Shown in pieces: positions 5,259 to 9,794 of a stretch of DNA of 9,794 bases. This DNA is from Candidatus Pacearchaeota archaeon CG10_big_fil_rev_8_21_14_0_10_30_48. GTDB lineage: Archaea; Nanobdellota; Nanobdellia; Pacearchaeales; GW2011-AR1. The notes below the pieces were generated by a model that ran no database searches, was not told the DNA's origin, and saw nothing but the letters and a program-made list of their open reading frames with translations. How positions within the stretch are numbered: the first letter of the stretch is position 1; every line of letters begins with the position of its first letter. The translations under genes were made by a program, and so were the position numbers. The DNA is taken from assembly GCA_002763155.1 (NCBI GenBank), contig PFCU01000034.1, forward strand, positions 3,017 through 12,810, read 5' to 3'.

Positions 5259-8200
5259 TACCAATAAAAAAACAAATCAAGGCATTAACATTTAGTTTGC
5301 TTAGTCCTGAAGAAATTAAAAAAATTAGCTCGGCTAAGATTATTACTCCTGAACTTTATGATATGGACGGTTATCCTGTCGACGGAGGATTAATGGATTT
5401 GCGTTTAGGAGCAATCGACCCTGGAGTAAGATGTAGAACTTGCGGTGGGAGATTAAAAGAATGTTTAGGACATCCAGGAAGTATTGAATTGGCTCGGCCT
5501 GTTGTTCATGTAAAATATATCCCAACAATTTATATGTTCTTAAGAAGTTATTGTAAAGAATGTGGAGAGATATTATTGAAAAAAGAAGATATTGAAAAAA
5601 TGACTCCGGCTCAAAGATTGAAAAAATCAAAAGACGCGAAAAAATGTCATTCATGTGGGGCGACTCAAGAAAAAATTAGAATTGAAAAACCAACTTCTTT
5701 CCTATTAGGGAAAAAAAGACTTTTCCCGACGGAAATTAGAGAAATTCTTGAAAGAATTTCTGACGACCAAATTAAATTAATAGGAGTTTCTCCCGTTACA
5801 TTTAGACCTGAATGGGGAATTCTTACTGTGCTTTTAGTTCCAAGTGTAACAGTTAGACCAAGTATTACTTTAGAATCTGGTGAAAGATCTGAAGATGATT
5901 TAACTCACAAACTCGGAGATATTATTCGAAGTAATCAAAGGTTGTGGGAAAACTTGAATGCTGGAGCTCCAGAAGTTATTATCGACGACCTTTGGGATTT
6001 ATTGCAATATCACGTTACTACATTCTTTGATAATACAATTTCAAGAATTCCACCTGCACGTCATCGTTCTGGACAACCACTTAAAACAATTACAGAAAGA
6101 ATTAAAGGAAAAGAAGGACGTATTAGACATAATCTTGCTGGAAAAAGAGTTAATTTCTCGTCGAGAACTGTAATTTCTCCAGACCCTTCTCTAAATATTA
6201 ATGAAGTTGGAATTCCTTATGAAATTGCTGAAGTGCTTACAGTTAATGAAGAAGTTACAAATTTGAATATTGAAACTTTGAAAAAATTAATTCTTAATGA
6301 ACATTATCCAAGTGCAAATTATATTATCCGACCTGATGGAAGAAGAAAGAGAATTAGTAAAGAACTTAAGAAAGAAATTATTGAAGAAATTGGCCCAGGA
6401 TATTTTGTTGAGAGACATTTGCAAGACGGAGATATTGTTCTTTTCAATCGACACCCATCATTGCATAGAGGAAGTTTAATGTCCCATTATGCAAAGATTC
6501 TGCCTCACAAAACATTCAGAATGCATCCTGCAGTTGTTTTCCCATATAACGCGGACTTTGATGGAGATGAAATGAATGTACACGTTCCTCAAACAGAAGA
6601 GGCTCGAGCTGAAGCAAGAGTTTTATTGAATGTTAATAATAATTTGATGAGTCCAAAGAATAATACTAATTTAATTGGAACAATCTCCGACGCTATTACT
6701 GGAAATTATCTTTTAGGAAAAGACACAATACAAAAAGATGAAGCTAACCAATTATTATACAATGCTGGGATTATGGCTAAGGTTACAAAAGAAATTAATG
6801 GTAAAGACCTTTTCATTAAATTACTTCCTAAGATAAGTAAAAAATTATCTGACGAAATTGCTAAAACAGATTTAACAGATGAATATACTTTCGGTGTTGA
6901 AAATGATAAGATTACTAAAGAAATTGACAGAGAGTTTGGAAGGGAATTGGCAATGGAATCTATTTCAAAGGCATTTAAATTAGGAACTAATTATCTTTCA
7001 AGAAGAGGTTTCACAATTTCTATGAATGATTTAAATGTTCCAGATGCAATTAAAATAAAAACAAAAGAAATTATCAAAGAAGGAGAAAATAAAACGGTTA
7101 AAATAATTGAAGATTATAATGATAAAACTTTGACAATAATCCCAGGTAAAACTGAAAATGAATCTCGTGAAATTAAAATTCTTCAAGCATTAAATGAAGT
7201 AAGAACGAAGATAGGTAAAGTTGTTAAGGAAAATTTCCCCGAGGATAAATCGGTGAATAATATGATTAGTTCAGGTTCTGGAGGAAATATGTTAAATATT
7301 ACTCAAATTTCTTGTTCAGTTGGTCAGAGATCTTTATGGGATGAAAGAATTAGTTTAGGTTATAGTAATAGAACTTTAAGTTTTTTCAAAGAATTTGATC
7401 TTTCTCCAAAAGCGAGAGGATTTATTTATTCATCTTATATGGATGGATTGCAACCTTACGAATTTTTCTTCGACGCTATTACCGGACGAGATGGATTAAT
7501 GGACACTGCACTTAGAACTCCTAAATCAGGATATCTTTATAGAAGATTAGCTAACGCGTTGCAAGATTTGAGAGTTGAATATGATAAAACTGTAAGAGAT
7601 GCTTCTGGACAAATTGTGCAATTCAAATATGGAGACGATGGTATTGATGTTGCTGGAGAACATTTAGATAAAGAAATCTCTCCGGGGGAAGCGATTGGAA
7701 TTGTTACTGCTCAAAGTTTTGGAGAATCATCGACGCAAATGACTCTAAATGTATTCCACTTTGCAGGTGTACAAGAAATGCAGATTACCTTAGGTCTTCC
7801 AAGACTTATTGAACTTTTTGATGCTCGTAAAACTCCTTCAACTCCTGCTATGGAAATTTATCTTGATAAAGAATATAATAATGAAAAAGAATCTAAGATA
7901 ATTGCAGAAAAAATTAAAGAAGTTTATTTCAAAGATATTCTTTTAGAAGCTAAAATTAATTTCTCTGATAAAAAAATTGAATTTGAAATTTCTCCAAAAC
8001 ATCTTAAATCAACTCATATGGGAATTCAAACTGTTGTGGAGAAATTTGCAGGGGACCATAAAATAAAAGTAAATGGTAATTCAGTTGTAGTCTCTGCTGG
8101 AGAAGCTAACTTTAAAGAATTGTATAAAATTAAAGAAAGAATGAAGAATACAATTGTTTCAGGTGTTAAAGGAATATCTCAAGTTTTAATTATAAACCGA

Positions 8201-8692
8201 GATGGAAATTATATTGTTTTAACTGCAGGTTCTAATTTGAAAGAAATTGTAAATATTAAAGGAGTTAATGCTAATAAAACTATAAGTAACGATCTTTATG
8301 AAACTGCGGAAGTATTTGGAATAGAAGCTGCGAGACAATTAATCATCAATGAAATTAGCAAAGTAATCAATTCACAGGGATTAGATATTAATCAGCGACA
8401 TTTGAAGCTTGTTGCCGATGCTATGACTACTGATGGAGAGGTTAGAGGAATGACTCGTATGGGAATCATTGCAAGAAAAACATCTATTTTAGCTAAGGCA
8501 AGTTTCGAAACTCCGATTAAGCATTTTGTTAACGCAACAATCAAAGCAGGTAAAGATGAATTGCATTCTGTTATTGAAAATATTATCTTGAATCAACCTG
8601 TTCCTGTTGGTACTGGATTACCTGGATTAATGGTTAAGATTACTGGACCTTTAGCGGAACAAAAAAGTGTTAAGAAAAAAAATAAAAAGTAA
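5255..8692 (+). CDS. rpoA: DNA-directed RNA polymerase subunit A (Rpb1/beta'-like), A' and A'' fused
   Basis: This is the largest polymerase subunit, 1145 residues in one frame, where most archaea have separate A' and A'' genes. The A' part shows zinc ligands C60, C63, C70 and H73 (clamp), further Cys pairs C100/C103 and C131/C134, NFSSRTVISPDPSL (300-313) and the catalytic NADFDGD (D434, D436 and D438 hold the magnesium). It also has the bridge helix from ARGF (720) to about 756, and FKYGDDGID ending at 798. Only about 11 residues (799-809) follow before the A'' start PGEAIGIVTAQSFGE (810-824). The trigger loop TQMTLNVFHFAG (827-838) has Q828, L831, N832 and H835, and TDGEVRGMTRMGI with FETPIKHF lies near 1059-1093. 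The lysine-rich tail is probably flexible. A' plus A'' normally total about 1250-1300 residues, so this is compact. Its start overlaps the cysteine-rich gene (ATGA); GGAG (5240-5243) may bind ribosomes. Confidence 0.98.
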   Translation: MIPIKKQIKALTFSLLSPEEIKKISSAKIITPELYDMDGYPVDGGLMDLRLGAIDPGVRCRTCGGRLKECLGHPGSIELARPVVHVKYIPTIYMFLRSYCKECGEILLKKEDIEKMTPAQRLKKSKDAKKCHSCGATQEKIRIEKPTSFLLGKKRLFPTEIREILERISDDQIKLIGVSPVTFRPEWGILTVLLVPSVTVRPSITLESGERSEDDLTHKLGDIIRSNQRLWENLNAGAPEVIIDDLWDLLQYHVTTFFDNTISRIPPARHRSGQPLKTITERIKGKEGRIRHNLAGKRVNFSSRTVISPDPSLNINEVGIPYEIAEVLTVNEEVTNLNIETLKKLILNEHYPSANYIIRPDGRRKRISKELKKEIIEEIGPGYFVERHLQDGDIVLFNRHPSLHRGSLMSHYAKILPHKTFRMHPAVVFPYNADFDGDEMNVHVPQTEEARAEARVLLNVNNNLMSPKNNTNLIGTISDAITGNYLLGKDTIQKDEANQLLYNAGIMAKVTKEINGKDLFIKLLPKISKKLSDEIAKTDLTDEYTFGVENDKITKEIDREFGRELAMESISKAFKLGTNYLSRRGFTISMNDLNVPDAIKIKTKEIIKEGENKTVKIIEDYNDKTLTIIPGKTENESREIKILQALNEVRTKIGKVVKENFPEDKSVNNMISSGSGGNMLNITQISCSVGQRSLWDERISLGYSNRTLSFFKEFDLSPKARGFIYSSYMDGLQPYEFFFDAITGRDGLMDTALRTPKSGYLYRRLANALQDLRVEYDKTVRDASGQIVQFKYGDDGIDVAGEHLDKEISPGEAIGIVTAQSFGESSTQMTLNVFHFAGVQEMQITLGLPRLIELFDARKTPSTPAMEIYLDKEYNNEKESKIIAEKIKEVYFKDILLEAKINFSDKKIEFEISPKHLKSTHMGIQTVVEKFAGDHKIKVNGNSVVVSAGEANFKELYKIKERMKNTIVSGVKGISQVLIINRDGNYIVLTAGSNLKEIVNIKGVNANKTISNDLYETAEVFGIEAARQLIINEISKVINSQGLDINQRHLKLVADAMTTDGEVRGMTRMGIIARKTSILAKASFETPIKHFVNATIKAGKDELHSVIENIILNQPVPVGTGLPGLMVKITGPLAEQKSVKKKNKK

Positions 8693-8702
8693 ATACAATA
8701 AG

Positions 8703-8711
8703 TTTTATAAA
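8703..8711 (+). promoter_or_regulatory. TATA-like box before nusA
   Basis: TTTTATAAA lies in the 53-base gap after rpoA, about 38 bases before the nusA ATG, which would give a leader of roughly 10-13 bases. An AT-rich stretch at 8721-8728 is an alternative. The gap is the widest in the polymerase cluster, so nusA may have its own promoter as well as read-through from rpoA. Confidence 0.4.
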
Positions 8712-8745
8712 CGCAATTCTAATTTAATGATAAAGAGTTTTTAAG

Positions 8746-9162
8746 ATGATTAAAACGATTAATATGCAAGTCATGAGGTACATAAACTTATTTGCAAAGA
8801 TAAGTAAAATCCCTCCGAAACATTGTTTTCTATATAATAATACAATAATTTTTGTGGTTCCAGAGAATAAGGTTTCTTTGGCGATTGGAGAAAATGGAAG
8901 TAATATTAAAAAAATAAGTAAAATTTTAGAGAGAAAAATTAAAGTGGTAATGCAACCAAACGGAGTTGAAGATGCGGAAAAATTTATTGCGACAATTATT
9001 TATCCTACTGAAATGAAAGGTGTAGAGATTGATGGAGAACATTTAATCATTAATGCTGGTTCACAAAACAAAGCGATGTTGATTGGAAGGAACAAGGTTC
9101 GTTTGGAAGAAATGAAAAAAATTATTAAGAATTATTTTGGAAAAGAGTTGAGAATTGTTTAA
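8746..9162 (+). CDS. nusA: Archaeal NusA-like transcription factor with two KH domains
   Basis: This 138-residue RNA-binding protein matches the short archaeal NusA, which has only the two KH domains of bacterial NusA and is normally encoded near rpoA. The first KH domain shows SLAIGENGSNIKKISKIL (44-61), with an intact GXXG loop (G48-E-N-G51). The second shows KAMLIGRNKVRLEEMKKII (about 109-127), where the loop reads G114-R-N-K117, so its last glycine is lost. The opening MQVMRYINLFAKIS (7-20) aligns with the family's DEIRYIxLFE segment. ATG 8746 is chosen because it gives the usual few residues before this. The L30e gene usually found between rpoA and nusA is absent, and S12 does not follow. 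Its role is probably to bind nascent RNA during elongation or termination. Confidence 0.9.
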   Translation: MIKTINMQVMRYINLFAKISKIPPKHCFLYNNTIIFVVPENKVSLAIGENGSNIKKISKILERKIKVVMQPNGVEDAEKFIATIIYPTEMKGVEIDGEHLIINAGSQNKAMLIGRNKVRLEEMKKIIKNYFGKELRIV

Positions 9163-9180
9163 AATATAAATTCTTAAAAA
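9163..9180 (+). promoter_or_regulatory. AT-rich promoter-like stretch before the nucleotidyltransferase gene
   Basis: AATATAAAT (9163-9171) and TTCTTAAAAA (9171-9180) lie 25-35 bases before the ATG at 9201. The second has the spacing of a leaderless archaeal promoter. The 38-base gap after nusA and the absence of a Shine-Dalgarno sequence (CAATTTT before the ATG) agree with an independent start. Confidence 0.4.
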
Positions 9181-9200
9181 GGGTTTCTCTATTCAATTTT

Positions 9201-9794
9201 ATGGAAAATAATTACGAACGTTTTTCAGAAGAGTTCAGAAAAGGATTAATGGCTGATTACTCGGATGTTTGTTTTTTCATATATGGTTCTTTCGCTAGAG
9301 GAGATCACAATTATAAAAGTGGAAGTGATATTGATGGCGGGCTAATTTTAGATTCTGGAATTATTACAAATAAGAATAAAATTATAAGTATATCTAGATT
9401 AATTGGTCTATGTTTGTCTAATATGGAAGTTCCATTACAATTTAATGTTTTAGACCGACAAACAAATTTAGACGGGAGATTTCTTTCATATACTGTTGAT
9501 TATACTGATTGGATTAAAGATGAAGGGAGAGTTTTATCTGGACCAAGTTTAATAAATGAAATGAATGGTATTGACTATAAATCAGGAGTTCTCAACAGTA
9601 TCGCTTTTAACTTACGATCTGTAAGAAAAGGTCTTCTTGAATCTAGTTATGAATCTTACGATGACTTGATAGAAAAAACTAATAAAGCAATAGATAAAGT
9701 TGTTAAAACTCCTAAGAAACTTATTTGGCTCACAGGAAATAATAGAACAATCCCAAATAGATATGATGCTTTGGAATCTTTAAAAGAAATTTTT
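9201..9794 (+). CDS. Nucleotidyltransferase-domain protein (partial, runs off the right edge)
   Basis: An open frame from ATG 9201 continues without a stop to the last base, giving 198 residues. The N-terminal half is a DNA polymerase beta-type nucleotidyltransferase fold. A strand ending VCFFIYGSFARGD (23-35) is followed by SGSDIDGGLIL (40-50), so the hallmark GS (29-30) and the D-x-D metal ligands (D43, D45) are present. The expected third carboxylate strand may be VPLQFNVLD (77-85), but Q80/N82 occupy its inner positions and D85 is the only acid there. From about residue 125 the protein looks helical and could be a substrate-binding or HEPN-like bundle. Relatives transfer AMP or other nucleotides to antibiotics, RNA or proteins. 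The target cannot be named here. The neighbourhood gives no further clue, since the next gene is outside the window. Confidence 0.8.
   Translation, partial: MENNYERFSEEFRKGLMADYSDVCFFIYGSFARGDHNYKSGSDIDGGLILDSGIITNKNKIISISRLIGLCLSNMEVPLQFNVLDRQTNLDGRFLSYTVDYTDWIKDEGRVLSGPSLINEMNGIDYKSGVLNSIAFNLRSVRKGLLESSYESYDDLIEKTNKAIDKVVKTPKKLIWLTGNNRTIPNRYDALESLKEIF

Noticed and set aside
5032..5280. Minus-strand open frame with hydrophobic, membrane-like residues
   Set aside because: It lies antisense to the coupled cysteine-rich gene and rpoA start. Its Phe/Leu/Ile richness is what A- and GA-rich plus-strand codons give when read backwards, and it has no promoter or coupling of its own.
7650..7690. Frameshift or missed stop/start at the A'/A'' junction
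   Set aside because: The frame is continuous, codon use does not change and both flanking motifs are intact, so the fusion looks genuine in this sequence. Only a sequencing error could hide a split, and nothing here hints at one.
1445..8692. Inteins in rpoB or rpoA
   Set aside because: The conserved motifs run without large insertions, and no intein-type splicing motifs (N-terminal Cys/Ser block, HN-C/S/T end) are visible.

Overview
The window is AT-rich, gene-dense archaeal DNA. The diagnostic content is an archaeal RNA polymerase operon: rpoH (Rpb5-like), rpoB (Rpb2-like), rpoA (Rpb1-like) and a two-KH archaeal NusA. It also has a tRNA-Lys gene whose intron folds into a bulge-helix-bulge, and TATA-like boxes about 25 bases before start codons, as expected for leaderless mRNAs. 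Short proteins, low GC and a divergent, compact polymerase suggest a DPANN archaeon (Woesearchaeota/Pacearchaeota-like). That placement is inference, not shown by the sequence.

Layout. Positions 1-112 hold the end of an unidentified gene. Positions 184-609 hold an unrecognised 141-residue protein with its own promoter. Positions 610-1238 are non-coding except for the tRNA. They carry a 13-base remnant of a tRNA-Lys 5' end, a string of hairpins, the intact intron-containing tRNA-Lys(UUU) at 808-966, and two related copies of a structured repeat, one after the tRNA remnant and one after the real tRNA. Positions 1239-8692 are a tightly packed operon: rpoH, rpoB, a small nucleoside deoxyribosyltransferase-like gene, a small cysteine-rich gene, and rpoA. 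Start and stop codons overlap or are 5 bases apart throughout, so translational coupling is likely. Positions 8746-9162 encode NusA behind a 53-base gap with a TATA-like box. From 9201 to the right edge is an unfinished nucleotidyltransferase gene.

How the genes work together. RpoH, RpoB and RpoA form the core of one RNA polymerase, and NusA is the RNA-binding factor usually encoded beside it. Most unusual are (i) rpoA as one continuous gene in which the A' and A'' parts are joined by a linker of only about 11 residues, (ii) two extra genes placed between rpoB and rpoA, with a 14-base direct repeat at their two start codons that suggests how one was inserted, and (iii) the duplicated tRNA/repeat locus with hairpins and dyad-preserving changes. 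The usual L30e gene between rpoA and nusA, and S12 after nusA, are not present here.
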